IMG/VR virus record: IMGVR_UViG_3300043449_001468
Span: 1 to 62,199 of that record
Source: a virus
Strand: one strand, 5' to 3'
Length of the DNA: 62,199 nucleotides
The stretch's first letter is position 1. Each line of letters opens with the position of its first letter. The notes under the pieces were generated by a model that saw only the letters and a list, made by a program, of their open reading frames with translations, was not told the DNA's origin and ran no database searches. The position numbers and the translations under genes are program-made. Shown here piece by piece: positions 23,542 through 33,288 of the stretch.

Positions 23542-26151
23542 ATGAAATTCTATACCAACGTAGCCTGCTCAGGGAATTCCATCTATTATCGTGGAATCGA
23601 CAATGACCGACGGGTCAAGCTTCGGCTAGACTATTCGCCCACGCTATATGTTCCGTCTCGCGATCCTGCAACAACTTCCACATGGAAGGACCTCCATGGG
23701 AATCCTCTAGAACCTATGACCTTCCCCTCTATACGCGAGGCTCGCGACTTCCTCAAGACCTATGAGTCTGTGGAGGGATTCACGATACACGGCAATTCAA
23801 AATTTGAGTACGCCTATATCGCTGACCAACATCCAGAAGAGACGGTGGAGTGGTCAGCGGAGCATATTGTCGTTGCATTTATCGACATCGAAGTGGGATC
23901 TCAACATGGCATGCCCAGTGTAGAGACCTGCTTAAATCCTGTCACTGCCATTACGGTCAAATTATCGACATCTCCAACGTATCATGTGTTTGGGTGTGGA
24001 AACTACAAACCGCACCGAGAGGATATTCATTATACTAGATGTGAGGATGAATCGGAACTCCTTTCGAAGTTCATGGAATTCTGGACTGAGAGTGCCCCCG
24101 ATGTTGTATCAGGATGGAATATTAAAACATTCGACATTCCATACCTCGTAGGTAGAATGTGTGTCTTGCCTGACTTTGGTGAAGAGGAAGCTCGCTGGTT
24201 GTCTCCATGGGGGAAGGTGTCCCTGCGTGAAGAGAATTTTTATGGTAAAGCCCAACGAGTGTATCAATTACTGGGTTGTGCCACACTTGACTACCTCCAA
24301 TTGTTTCGCAAGTATGCCAAGAATTACAGTCAAGAATCCTATAAGTTAGATCATATTGCTCATGTTGAACTCGGAGAAAGAAAACTGGATTATTCCGACT
24401 ACGACTCACTACACAAACTCTATGTTGAAAATTATCAGTTGTTCATTGAGTATAACATCAAAGATGTAGAGTTGGTTGAGAAATTGAATGCCAAGGGTCG
24501 TTTGATCAACATGGCGCTCACGTTGGCGTATGATAACAAGACGAATTACGATGATGTGTTTAGTCAAATCCGCATGTGGGATGCCATCTGCTACAACCAT
24601 CTTCGACGCAAATGTATTGCCATTCCACCGAAGCTACATATAGAGAAAGAATCGGCCTATGAGGGTGCGTATGTCAAGGATCCACAGATTGGGCTCTTTG
24701 AGTGGATCGAGTCGGTAGACTTGGACAGTCTTTACCCGCATTTAATTATGCAATACAACCTATCCCCAGAGACATTGATTGACCCCAAAGATTACACCGA
24801 TGAGATGAGGAAGATTCTCTCTGATGGTGTCAATGTGGAATCACTGTTGGCACAGAGGATTGATTTGTCCAAGTTGAAGGGAGTCACCATTACTCCCAAC
24901 GGGCAGTTTTTTCGCACAGACAAACAGGGGTTTCTCGCAGAAATTATGGAGAGCATGTATAAGAGTCGGGTCGTCTTCAAGATAAAACAAATTGAGACGG
25001 AGAAGGAACGCGAATCATGTAAGGACCCTGTGTGGATAAAGGAATTGGATGATCGTATTTCACGTTATGAAAATCTTCAGTTGGCCAAGAAGGTAGGACT
25101 AAATTCTGCTTACGGGGCCATGGGAAATGAACACTTCCGGTATTTCGATGTTCGTATTGCCGAAGGAGTCACCCTCGCAGGCCAGTTGAGTATTCGTTGG
25201 GTGGAAGTACGAATTAACACCTATCTTAATAGTCTATTACATACCACAGGGGTGGATTATGTGCTGGCGAGTGATACAGATTCGTTGTACATTCACATGG
25301 GACCCTTGGTCAAGAAAGTGTTTGGAGACACCACCGACAAAAAGAAAATCATCGACTTCTTGGATAAGGTCCACAAAGAAAAGATCCATGGAGTCATTGT
25401 GTCGGCATACAAGGATCTTGCTGTCTATGTACATGCCTATGAACAGAAAATGAGGATGAAACGAGAGTCCTTGGCGGACAAAGGCATCTGGACAGCAAAA
25501 AAACGCTACATTCTGAATGTATGGGACAAAGAAGGTGTGCGCTATGAAAAACCGAAGCTCAAGATCCAAGGTCTAGAAGCCATCAAATCTTCGACCCCCT
25601 CTTCGTGTCGTGATAAAATTAAGGAAGCCATCCACATCATCATGACAGGGACACAAGATCAACTTATCGCACATATCGAGAAGTTCCGATCTACATTCAA
25701 ATCGCTCTCCATTGCAGATATTGCGTTTCCCCGTGGGGTCAACGGATTGGAGAAGTATAGAAATAAGGACGGCAAGACGAAAGTTCATCTGCCTGTGATT
25801 TGGGGTGATGTTGCCTACATGGGGAGCGAGATCTATGAATCTGGCACTCCCATTCACGTAAAGGGGGCGCTGATCTATAATTATTATCTGAAACGTATGG
25901 ATCTTGATAAAGAGTATGAGTTGATTCGCGAGGGTGATAAAATTAAGTTCATCTATCTGAAGGAGCCCAACAAGATGAACACTCCCGTAATCTCCTTTGT
26001 GGGGCGCATACCCAAGGAATTTTCATTAGAGTCTTTGGTAGACTACGACCTTCAGTTTAACAAAAGCTTTATCGAACCCCTGACCATTATCCTGGATGCC
26101 ATTCAATGGCAGGTTGAAAAAACCTCAACCTTGGAGGATTTTTTTGTATGA
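23542..26151 (+). CDS. 43: DNA polymerase gp43 (family B)
   Basis: This 869-residue replicative polymerase has the proofreading exonuclease motifs FIDIE (115-117), NIKTFDIPYL and YNIKDVELV, and the polymerase motifs A DLDSLYP (near 393), B KKVGLNSAYG (near 515) and C SDTDSLY (near 576). The C-terminal ending STLEDFFV resembles the clamp-binding tail of T4 gp43. It acts with gp45, gp44/62, gp41 and gp61, all in this window. The gene is continuous, without the split or introns seen in some relatives. ATG 23542 is preferred; a GTG at 23533 is in frame. Confidence 0.97.
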   Translation: MKFYTNVACSGNSIYYRGIDNDRRVKLRLDYSPTLYVPSRDPATTSTWKDLHGNPLEPMTFPSIREARDFLKTYESVEGFTIHGNSKFEYAYIADQHPEETVEWSAEHIVVAFIDIEVGSQHGMPSVETCLNPVTAITVKLSTSPTYHVFGCGNYKPHREDIHYTRCEDESELLSKFMEFWTESAPDVVSGWNIKTFDIPYLVGRMCVLPDFGEEEARWLSPWGKVSLREENFYGKAQRVYQLLGCATLDYLQLFRKYAKNYSQESYKLDHIAHVELGERKLDYSDYDSLHKLYVENYQLFIEYNIKDVELVEKLNAKGRLINMALTLAYDNKTNYDDVFSQIRMWDAICYNHLRRKCIAIPPKLHIEKESAYEGAYVKDPQIGLFEWIESVDLDSLYPHLIMQYNLSPETLIDPKDYTDEMRKILSDGVNVESLLAQRIDLSKLKGVTITPNGQFFRTDKQGFLAEIMESMYKSRVVFKIKQIETEKERESCKDPVWIKELDDRISRYENLQLAKKVGLNSAYGAMGNEHFRYFDVRIAEGVTLAGQLSIRWVEVRINTYLNSLLHTTGVDYVLASDTDSLYIHMGPLVKKVFGDTTDKKKIIDFLDKVHKEKIHGVIVSAYKDLAVYVHAYEQKMRMKRESLADKGIWTAKKRYILNVWDKEGVRYEKPKLKIQGLEAIKSSTPSSCRDKIKEAIHIIMTGTQDQLIAHIEKFRSTFKSLSIADIAFPRGVNGLEKYRNKDGKTKVHLPVIWGDVAYMGSEIYESGTPIHVKGALIYNYYLKRMDLDKEYELIREGDKIKFIYLKEPNKMNTPVISFVGRIPKEFSLESLVDYDLQFNKSFIEPLTIILDAIQWQVEKTSTLEDFFV

Positions 26152-26163
26152 TCGGAGGTAACC

Positions 26164-26370
26164 ATGAAAGAGGATTTCCACTCCATACCAATAAGTCCAC
26201 CCAAAGACTTTGGTCTGCTGCATTGTACCAGATGCAATGAGGAATTCCACTCAAGTAAGCTGATTTGTGGACATCGCACCAATGATACCCATTTACATTG
26301 GTTCTGCCCTACGAGTTCTTGCTATGGTCACATGGATAACGGTATCTATGCCGTAGAAGTTTCTGATTGA
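26164..26370 (+). CDS. Small zinc-finger-like protein
   Basis: This 68-residue protein has CTRC, a His-containing stretch CGHRTNDTHLHWFC and a further Cys, enough for one or two zinc sites. The function is unknown. TCGGAGG precedes the ATG. The promoter of the next gene overlaps its stop codon. Confidence 0.55.
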   Translation: MKEDFHSIPISPPKDFGLLHCTRCNEEFHSSKLICGHRTNDTHLHWFCPTSSCYGHMDNGIYAVEVSD

Positions 26371-26395
26371 CTACATGATGTGTTCATGTTATACT
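26367..26395 (+). promoter_or_regulatory. Sigma-70 promoter with extended -10
   Basis: TTGACT at 26367-26372 and TATACT at 26390-26395 have a 17-base spacer, and TGT precedes the -10. It should drive the RyR-like gene and uvsX. The leader is about 8 bases, with AAAGGA before the ATG at 26410. Confidence 0.85.
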
Positions 26396-26409
26396 AGAAA
26401 GGATCAACT

Positions 26410-26760
26410 ATGAGATTAACTGCTGAACAGATTGCCAAAACGGCGCATGAAGTGAATCGTGCCTATTGTCATGCCTTAGGAGACTACTCCCATCTTCCAT
26501 GGAGATTGGTGCCAGAAAATATTAAACAGTCTGCTATCAATGGAGTGGAATTTCATCTGACCAACCCCGATGCAACCCCCGAACAGTTGCATGCCAATTG
26601 GATGAAATTCAAAACAGAGGATGGATGGACATATGGTGAGATCAAGGATTCAGAAAAGAAAGAACATCCTTGCATGCTTCCATACGGAAGACTGCCCTTG
26701 GAACAGAGAGCCAAGGATTTTATGTTCGCCGCAGTGGTAGACACCCTTAAAACATTCTAA
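26410..26760 (+). CDS. RyR-domain-like protein
   Basis: This 116-residue protein fits the RyR domain pattern seen in several phages: residues WRLVPENIKQSAINGVEF, then HANWMKFKTEDGWTYGEIKDSEKKEHPCMLPYGRLPLEQRAKDF. The conserved Trp, GWxYG, HPC and PY positions are all present. What phage RyR proteins do is unknown. It has its own promoter and lies eight bases before uvsX. Confidence 0.75.
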   Translation: MRLTAEQIAKTAHEVNRAYCHALGDYSHLPWRLVPENIKQSAINGVEFHLTNPDATPEQLHANWMKFKTEDGWTYGEIKDSEKKEHPCMLPYGRLPLEQRAKDFMFAAVVDTLKTF

Positions 26761-26768
26761 GAGGTATT

Positions 26769-27794
26769 ATGTCGTTGATGGACAGACTGAAAAAAACGTC
26801 GAGTATTGAAATCGCCAACATCCTAGATGAATCTGAGGTATTTGGCGAACGTCAGATGATTCCGACCGAAGTGCCTATTATTAATATTGCACTGTCGGGA
26901 AATCTCAGAGGGGGTCTTACCTCAGGAGTCACAGAGATCGCAGGTCCTTCAAAACATTTCAAAACGGGTATTGCATTATTACTGATGCGAGCATTTCTGA
27001 ATCATCACAAAGATGGTGTAGTGTTGATGTATGATGCAGAATTCGGCACCCCAGGATCCTACTTCACTACGTTCGGTATTGATATGAAGAGGGTTTTCCA
27101 TACTCCCATCACTGATGTTGAACAACTCAAACACGACATTATGCTCCAGCTCACCGAATTGAAGCGGGGTGAGCACGTCATGATTGTGATCGACTCTATC
27201 GGTCAACTGGCATCAAAGAAGGAAGTGGATGATGCCATAGAAGGAAAATCTGTCGCCGATTTTTCACGGGCAAAGGCAATAAAGGGACTTTTTCGTATGG
27301 TCACCCCCCACCTAAGGATTAAAGATATTCCTTTGATTGTGGTGAATCATACATATAAGACGATGGAGATATACAGCAAGGATGTCACCGGAGGTGGCAC
27401 AGGTATGACATACGCCGCCGATACCATTTGGATTGTTGGTCGACAACAGGAGAAAGTGGAGGGAGCCGTTGCAGGTTTCAACTTTGTTCTTAACGTAGAA
27501 AAATCCAGGTTTGTTAAGGAGAAAACGAAACTCCCTATTATGGTGAAGTTTGATGTGGGAATTGAGCCATATTCCGGGTTATTGGAAAATGCCATAGAGG
27601 CTGGTTTCATTGAGAAGCCTAGCCCCGGCTGGTATATCAAGAAAGGTGAGAAAGTTAAGGTTCGCGAGGCAGACACAAAAACGGCTGAATTTTGGGCCGA
27701 CATTCTCGCCAACGAAGAATTCAATACTTTCATTCGCAAAAAGTATGAAATTTCATATGGGGACATCCTGGAAAAGAGTTCGGAGGCGGAATAA
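26769..27794 (+). CDS. uvsX: Recombinase UvsX (RecA-like)
   Basis: This 341-residue strand-exchange protein has Walker A AGPSKHFKTG near residue 57, MYDAEFGTP, Walker B VMIVIDSIGQL and a GGGTGMTYAADTIW loop as in T4 UvsX. UvsX forms filaments on single-stranded DNA and drives recombination-dependent replication with UvsY (partly at the left edge) and UvsW (82-1545). GAGG lies before the ATG. Its stop overlaps the next gene by one base. Confidence 0.95.
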   Translation: MSLMDRLKKTSSIEIANILDESEVFGERQMIPTEVPIINIALSGNLRGGLTSGVTEIAGPSKHFKTGIALLLMRAFLNHHKDGVVLMYDAEFGTPGSYFTTFGIDMKRVFHTPITDVEQLKHDIMLQLTELKRGEHVMIVIDSIGQLASKKEVDDAIEGKSVADFSRAKAIKGLFRMVTPHLRIKDIPLIVVNHTYKTMEIYSKDVTGGGTGMTYAADTIWIVGRQQEKVEGAVAGFNFVLNVEKSRFVKEKTKLPIMVKFDVGIEPYSGLLENAIEAGFIEKPSPGWYIKKGEKVKVREADTKTAEFWADILANEEFNTFIRKKYEISYGDILEKSSEAE

Positions 27795-28201
27795 TGATCC
27801 TTGATGGAATCTTCGAGTTGTGGGGCTTGATCGTCTCGTGGTTTCATCGGGCATTCCATCGGGATACTCCACGTCCATTATTGAAAGAGGGAGTAGACTA
27901 TACGTTCATCGAAATTCAATTGGACGAGCCGGTGGATGCGATAAAGATTACTAAAGGTCCCTTTGCCGATGTGGTCTACTATTATGGAGGAGTCAAAATA
28001 ATCCCCGAATCGAATGTGAATCGACTGGCCTACCAATATACCATATGGGATTCGGCTGGACATCCCAAGCAAGAATTGATATCTTCCTCTGAATTCCAGA
28101 CGTATATTGGGGACATCTTGGTGTCGATCATCACAGACGAACAGAATAAAGGAGTGTATGCAGCGCCTAGAATCGACGATCCTCAAGAATTTGATTCATA
28201 A
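27794..28201 (+). CDS. Hypothetical 135-residue protein between uvsX and 41
   Basis: The protein begins with a hydrophobic ILDGIFELWGLIVSWF, a possible membrane-anchoring or amphipathic helix, then a beta-rich YTFIEIQLDEPVDAIKITKGPFADVVYYYGGVKIIPE. A small gene in this position is common in T4-like cyanophages; its role is not known to me. It overlaps uvsX by one base and gene 41 by 44 bases, so the three are translationally linked. Confidence 0.65.
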   Translation: MILDGIFELWGLIVSWFHRAFHRDTPRPLLKEGVDYTFIEIQLDEPVDAIKITKGPFADVVYYYGGVKIIPESNVNRLAYQYTIWDSAGHPKQELISSSEFQTYIGDILVSIITDEQNKGVYAAPRIDDPQEFDS

Positions 28202-29558
28202 TGATGAGTATATGCGGAAAGTGCTACCTTTTCTTAGGGTTGAGTATTTCAAGGAACCTGCGGAGAAGAGTTTGTATTCGGAGATTGTTCGGTTCATCGA
28301 TGTCTACAAAAATCCTCCGACTCATGAAGCTCTGATCATTACCCTAACCGAATCAAGTGAATTGAAGGAAGAGAGGGTGCGTGAGGCAGTTGACTTATTG
28401 AACCAGATCTATAAGGATCGCAATGAGCCCACGGATATTCCATGGCTTATTGATCAAACAGAGAAGTTTTGTCAAGAATCGGCACTCTACAATGCCGTCC
28501 TTGAATCTGTACAGATCATGGACGATAAGAGCGGGAAGACTCAAAAGGGAGAGATCCCTGAGTTATTGACCAAAGCGTTGGCAGTTTCGTTTGATGCCCA
28601 TGTTGGGCATGATTACATGGCACAGGCAGAGTCTCGATATGAATTTTACCATCACAAAGAAAAGAAAATCCCTTTTGATCTTGAATTTTTGAACAAGATT
28701 ACCAGAGGAGGATTTTCTGTCAAGACGTTGAACATTTTCTTGGGTGGCACAGGAGTGGGGAAAACTCTTGTCATGGGGCACCTTGCTGCTGCGGCCATGT
28801 CACAGGGATACAATGTCTTGTATATTACGCTGGAAATGGCCGAGGAACGGATTGCCGAGCGTATCGACGCCAATCTACTTAATGTTGATATTAATACTTT
28901 GGAATCACTGTCTAAACCTGAATATGACCGGAAAGTTGCAGCACTGAGAGCTAAGACTCACGGCAAACTCATTATTAAAGAATATCCTACTGCATCTGCA
29001 TCTACCCTACATTTTCGTGCGCTCTTGAATGAATTACAACTCAAAAAAAGCTTTCGCCCCGATATTATTTTTATTGATTATCTAAACATTTGTGCGTCTT
29101 CCCGTATTCGTCCGGGGGGAAATGTCAACAGCTACACCTATATTAAAGCCATTGCAGAAGAACTCCGAGGGCTTGCGGTGGAGGCAGAAGTTCCTATCGT
29201 GAGTGCGACTCAGACCACTCGGGCAGGATTCGATAACTCCGATTTGGAGATTACAGATACATCGGAAAGTTTCGGACTTCCCGCGACTGCCGATTTCATG
29301 GCAGCGATTATCACCACAGAGGAATTGGAGCAACTCAATCAATTTATGGTTAAGCAACTCAAGAACCGCTATCAGGATAAGAGTACCAATAAGCGGTTTG
29401 TGGTAGGAGTTGATAAAAAACACATGCGACTCTATGATGTGGCCGCTTCGGCCCAATCTAATATCTCCGACTCTGGACAAACATCAGAGGATATCCCCCG
29501 TAAGCCGTTCGAGAGAACGGAACGAGCTAAACGCGATTTTACAAAATTCAAAGTCTAG
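28158..29558 (+). CDS. 41: Replicative DNA helicase gp41 (DnaB-like)
   Basis: This 466-residue helicase has a DnaB-like N-terminal helical domain, Walker A LGGTGVGKT near residue 196, YITLEMAEERIAERIDANLL, Walker B IIFIDYLNI and VSATQTTRAGFD. It unwinds the fork as a hexamer and works with primase gp61 (54785). I chose ATG 28158, inside the upstream gene with GGAG before it, because the protein then begins with QRLESTILKNLI as in the family. Length is close to T4 gp41 (475). Confidence 0.93.
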   Translation: MQRLESTILKNLIHNDEYMRKVLPFLRVEYFKEPAEKSLYSEIVRFIDVYKNPPTHEALIITLTESSELKEERVREAVDLLNQIYKDRNEPTDIPWLIDQTEKFCQESALYNAVLESVQIMDDKSGKTQKGEIPELLTKALAVSFDAHVGHDYMAQAESRYEFYHHKEKKIPFDLEFLNKITRGGFSVKTLNIFLGGTGVGKTLVMGHLAAAAMSQGYNVLYITLEMAEERIAERIDANLLNVDINTLESLSKPEYDRKVAALRAKTHGKLIIKEYPTASASTLHFRALLNELQLKKSFRPDIIFIDYLNICASSRIRPGGNVNSYTYIKAIAEELRGLAVEAEVPIVSATQTTRAGFDNSDLEITDTSESFGLPATADFMAAIITTEELEQLNQFMVKQLKNRYQDKSTNKRFVVGVDKKHMRLYDVAASAQSNISDSGQTSEDIPRKPFERTERAKRDFTKFKV

Positions 29559-29566
29559 GAGCTCCT

Positions 29567-30169
29567 ATGATTTTATCACCCAGCTTCGGTGCTTCCGCGG
29601 CGATCAGTGGGTTGCCATATGTGTCTGTGTTTGATGATGCAATTGCTCCTAGTGTTTGCCGCCAACTGATTCAGAAGTTCGAGGAGAATGTCGGGGGTGT
29701 GCAAGTGGAAACGACTTTCCCCGGAGTACGCCATTTCATGGAAGTGGATGTTTCACGACATTGGAACACTGAACATGAAATTCTAGTCAATTATGTACAG
29801 GAAGCATGGAAAGTCTACATGCAGACCCATTCAATTCAATTTGACATTCAGTGGCCGAAGCAATTTGGATACGAAAATTTTCGGATGAAACAATATCTTC
29901 CGAATGGAAGGGACGAATTTTCTCTACACACCGATGTGGGAAGCTATGCCTCGGCCCGTAGGTTTCTGTCGTTCTTGTGGTACCTTAATACAGTAGAGGA
30001 AGGAGGATCCACTCAATTTGGGTTCTCTCAAGGCAAGCCTCAGGTGACAATCCCTGCTGTGCGCGGGCGATTGTTGGTATTTCCTCCTCTGTGGACGCAT
30101 CCTCACTGGGGAAATAAACCTATTGGTGGTCCCAAGTATATAATTTCGGGTTACCTACACCTTTTGTGA
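29567..30169 (+). CDS. 2OG-Fe(II) oxygenase, prolyl-4-hydroxylase type
   Basis: This 200-residue protein has the double-stranded beta-helix metal triad: LHTDVG (HxD) near residue 122 and a distal His in THPHWG, with Lys/Arg near KYIISGYLHL as probable 2-oxoglutarate ligand. FLWYLNTVEEGGSTQF is typical of the P4Hc family. Such genes are abundant in T4-like cyanophages, with unknown substrates, possibly virion proteins. TAGGAG lies before the ATG at 29567. Confidence 0.85.
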   Translation: MILSPSFGASAAISGLPYVSVFDDAIAPSVCRQLIQKFEENVGGVQVETTFPGVRHFMEVDVSRHWNTEHEILVNYVQEAWKVYMQTHSIQFDIQWPKQFGYENFRMKQYLPNGRDEFSLHTDVGSYASARRFLSFLWYLNTVEEGGSTQFGFSQGKPQVTIPAVRGRLLVFPPLWTHPHWGNKPIGGPKYIISGYLHLL

Positions 30170-30819
30170 TGAAACTCATCCATATCTATAGATTGGTACA
30201 AGAGTTGCGCCCAGCTACTACACCTACCACCATGAGGGCGTTCCTTGCGCCTCTACGACACGCTTTCCGTCCATATCCATGGATCAAATTCGAATCCAAC
30301 TCCCTGCCCATAGAGTCCCTGTGGAAGAGTTTTCCCGCTACCGATGTGGAGTCTTTGTGTGTGTCTGGACGATTTGACCATGATTACTCCGATCGTCCTA
30401 TATGCTTCGTTACTGTAAGTAATTATTCTTCCCATCCCACAGGGAAATTCTATATTCATGGATCAGCATTCGAGAGACTAAAGTTTGATATTTTCACCAC
30501 GATTGCCCATGAACGCATACATTTGTTGCAATCAAGGAAGTCTCATGGCTGCCCTCGACTCTATAGGGTGCGGGGACCACTGCATCCGACAGTGAGGCGT
30601 GAGCACGAGTACTATGGATCTAATATTGAAATTGATGCCTATGGGCTTACCTCGGCACTTGAGGAGATGTACGGGAATACTAGCGTCACCCATGATCGGT
30701 ACAGATCGCTGTTTTCTTCCACAGACGGTCGATACAAGAGGTTTCTCAAAAAACAATGGGAATATAGACAGACCCTTCCATCCTTAGATGATATAAATAG
30801 ACTCTATAGGAAGGGGTAA
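30169..30819 (+). CDS. Putative zinc metallopeptidase
   Basis: This 216-residue protein contains IAHERIHLLQ, an HExxH zinc motif, followed about 40 residues later by EHEYYGSNIEIDAYGL, which could provide a third ligand. The N-terminal half gives no match. The start ATG overlaps the oxygenase stop (TGATG). It may be a SprT-like or virion-associated protease; I cannot say which. A TATAAATA late promoter lies inside its 3' end. Confidence 0.6.
   Translation: MKLIHIYRLVQELRPATTPTTMRAFLAPLRHAFRPYPWIKFESNSLPIESLWKSFPATDVESLCVSGRFDHDYSDRPICFVTVSNYSSHPTGKFYIHGSAFERLKFDIFTTIAHERIHLLQSRKSHGCPRLYRVRGPLHPTVRREHEYYGSNIEIDAYGLTSALEEMYGNTSVTHDRYRSLFSSTDGRYKRFLKKQWEYRQTLPSLDDINRLYRKG
30792..30799 (+). promoter_or_regulatory. 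T4-type late promoter (TATAAATA)
   Basis: A perfect TATAAATA octamer near the end of the metallopeptidase gene. Expected +1 is about 30805, giving a short leader with AAGGGG before the ATG at 30822. It should switch on 30822 and the ligase-like gene late in infection. Confidence 0.75.
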
Positions 30820-30821
30820 GT

Positions 30822-32048
30822 ATGGCGGAACAGACAGCAATACAAGAAACTGCACAGGCTCTTTTTTGTGCCATGGCAGACTTCATCGGCTCGGCAAAGT
30901 CTGATGTGGTGTTTGATCTGAAAAAATACCCAACATATCCCATATTCAAAGATAATTGGGATAGTACCTATAAGTCGGCATCTATCGATACCGTATACAA
31001 GACGAAAGTGGACGCTCCCACTGTGAGACTCGGTGAGATCGAAGGACTATTTCAGAAAGACCTTGATTGGTATAGATCTTCGGTACAGATTGCAAAAAAA
31101 CTTATTCATGAAATAGACAAAATTAGTAATAAATTCGTTCGAATTAAGTCTCCAAATTGGTCTGACCTGTTCTATGCTCGCGGCGACAAAGATGTAATGG
31201 ATAATATCGGGGCGTTGTTTAAGATCGCCAACGACACACAGAAAAAACTTCGAATGCTCAAGGACTCTCGTGCCCAGCTTCCATTTGGGAATATCAATAA
31301 GTGGTGTCCAGCTGATATCTATTTCTCTTCTCCTACCGCCAAACAAGAAATTAGACAGATGCTACAAGCCCGCAGGAATACATCAATGGAGTTTTCTGAT
31401 TTGAATAAGTTCATAGATAAACTGATCACCTCCGGGGAGTTGTTGCCCCTTTCACTCAAAAAACAACCAAAAGATGTGACGATTAAGTTGGTGAATTTCC
31501 AACCATCCCATGAAGAAAAAGAATTGTCAAAATATAAATTCGTGCGTACCAACGAATGGAAACCCTATACTCGCACCTCACCTCAGACTCGCGACTTCCA
31601 AATATTTTTTGATCCCACGAACCCAGGTCGACACATAAAAATGCGACATGACGCATCAGGAGCCATTCTAAAAGTTGAAGTGCAGGTACTTAATGTTAAG
31701 TCCAGAGAAGGGTCGATAGGATCGCCTGACATATTCGCCGAATTGATGATGTTGTCCGACCCAAAATCCCAAGGACATCGGGCTTTTCTGAAAGCGTACT
31801 TTGACGGTAACGCAATCTTCAAAAAATACGCAAACGAAAAAAGTCTCGTTCAGCTCAAAACACGCGACAGAAAGGCGTTTGATGACGCCCGAGGTGCACT
31901 AAGCGCATTGCATGTGACCAATGCATTCGTGCCTGTTCTACAGGACTGGTTCAGAGATACGAAGCGGGCCGACAGATTTGTGCGACTGCTGTTTGCATAT
32001 GTCACCTCTCGATCTTCCACGTCGAGCAAATTTGTTATCGCCAAATAA
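30822..32048 (+). CDS. Late protein of unknown function, 408 residues
   Basis: I do not recognise a domain. The sequence is mostly helical at first, has FGNINKWCPADIYF near residue 155 and a C-terminal region with AILKVEVQVLNVKSREGSIGSPDIFAELM. Proteins with the NKWCPADI pattern occur in T4-like marine phages without a known role. A perfect late promoter precedes it, so it is probably a virion or assembly protein, and it is followed 14 bases later by the capsid-targeted ligase-like gene. Confidence 0.65.
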   Translation: MAEQTAIQETAQALFCAMADFIGSAKSDVVFDLKKYPTYPIFKDNWDSTYKSASIDTVYKTKVDAPTVRLGEIEGLFQKDLDWYRSSVQIAKKLIHEIDKISNKFVRIKSPNWSDLFYARGDKDVMDNIGALFKIANDTQKKLRMLKDSRAQLPFGNINKWCPADIYFSSPTAKQEIRQMLQARRNTSMEFSDLNKFIDKLITSGELLPLSLKKQPKDVTIKLVNFQPSHEEKELSKYKFVRTNEWKPYTRTSPQTRDFQIFFDPTNPGRHIKMRHDASGAILKVEVQVLNVKSREGSIGSPDIFAELMMLSDPKSQGHRAFLKAYFDGNAIFKKYANEKSLVQLKTRDRKAFDDARGALSALHVTNAFVPVLQDWFRDTKRADRFVRLLFAYVTSRSSTSSKFVIAK

Positions 32049-32062
32049 ACCGAAGGACACTG

Positions 32063-33286
32063 ATGCAACATTTCAAACAATACATCATCGAATCGACTGA
32101 CAAAAATTTACACTTGGTGCACCTTGAGGACCAGGTTTTGGATCGGGGAGTGGACGGTGCCCGTGAGGCCATCAATTTTCTGCGTTCTTTGCGGGACATG
32201 CTCTCCGGTCATGTCGAGAAGCCGATTAATGTGACTACCAAATGGGATGGGGCTCCAGCTGTGTTTTGTGGTATCAATCCTGAGAATGGGAAATTCTTTG
32301 TGGGCACCAAAGGAGTCTTTGCGAAGACTGCCAAGTTGAACTATACAGAGAAGGACATTGATGTGAATCATCCCGGAGAGGGACTGAACCACAAGTTAAA
32401 AATGTGTCTGTGGTACTTGCCTAAATTAGGTATTAGGAGTATCCTTCAGGGTGACTTGATGTTCACACGAGGGGATGTTCACTCCCAGACCATAGATGGG
32501 GAAAAGTATATCGCGTTCACGCCCAATACCATTACCTATGCGATACCACTCCATCAGACCGCGCTTGCAGATCGTATCTTGAAGGCACAGCTGGGTATTG
32601 TGTTTCACACGGAGTATCATGGTACCGCTATGGCCTCGTTGAAGGCCTCCTACAATGTTGATCTCGGTCATTTGACTCATACCAAGGATGTATGGTTCCG
32701 AGATGCGAGTTTTGTGGACACGTCTGGTATTGCAACATTTACCGTGGCAGAGATGGAGCAAATCAACGCCCTACTCAGCCGAGCAGGAAATTTATTCAGG
32801 GCGATCAATGGGAAAATCTTGAATCAAATTGCACTTAATAGTACCTATCGCACTTGGATCAAGACATTTAATAACACGAAGGTGCGGGCGGGTACCGCAA
32901 TAGACAATACCACAACACATACCAATGAGTTTATTCGATGGTTGGATGTCAAACTATCAGCGGCAATCGCCGAGGCGAAACAACCGGACACCAAACGAAA
33001 ACGTACACAAGAAAAGACCATCACATTGGGTTTTTTCCGCGCCCATGCGGCAGAACTACGCGCCATTTTTGACTTGCAAAATGCGTTGGTATATGCTAAA
33101 CTCATGATTGTGCATAAGTTGGGACAAGTACAAGGCACCCACACATTCCTGAAAACACCCGATGGATATGTAGCGACCAGCCCCGAAGGCTTTGTGGCGG
33201 TGGATCATATCGGCAATGCAGTCAAATTGGTTGACAGACTCACTTTCTCAAAGGCCAATTTTAATGCGGCAAAGGATTGGAACTAG
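32063..33286 (+). CDS. Ligase-like nucleotidyltransferase with capsid-targeting N-terminus
   Basis: This 407-residue protein shows the motif order of covalent nucleotidyltransferases (DNA/RNA ligases): motif I K60-W-D-G in TTKWDGAPA, then FVGTKGVF, a motif III-like ILQGDLMFT near 145, motif IV-like EGFVAVD near 378 and motif V-like NAVKLVD near 387. Lys60 would be the AMP-carrying residue. The first ten residues, MQHFKQYIIE followed by S, resemble the T4 capsid-targeting sequence (MKTYQEFIAE) cleaved by gp21 protease after (I/L)xE. A late promoter at 30792 serves this operon. I infer a ligase-like enzyme packaged in the head. Confidence 0.65.
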   Translation: MQHFKQYIIESTDKNLHLVHLEDQVLDRGVDGAREAINFLRSLRDMLSGHVEKPINVTTKWDGAPAVFCGINPENGKFFVGTKGVFAKTAKLNYTEKDIDVNHPGEGLNHKLKMCLWYLPKLGIRSILQGDLMFTRGDVHSQTIDGEKYIAFTPNTITYAIPLHQTALADRILKAQLGIVFHTEYHGTAMASLKASYNVDLGHLTHTKDVWFRDASFVDTSGIATFTVAEMEQINALLSRAGNLFRAINGKILNQIALNSTYRTWIKTFNNTKVRAGTAIDNTTTHTNEFIRWLDVKLSAAIAEAKQPDTKRKRTQEKTITLGFFRAHAAELRAIFDLQNALVYAKLMIVHKLGQVQGTHTFLKTPDGYVATSPEGFVAVDHIGNAVKLVDRLTFSKANFNAAKDWN

Positions 33287-33288
33287 CT

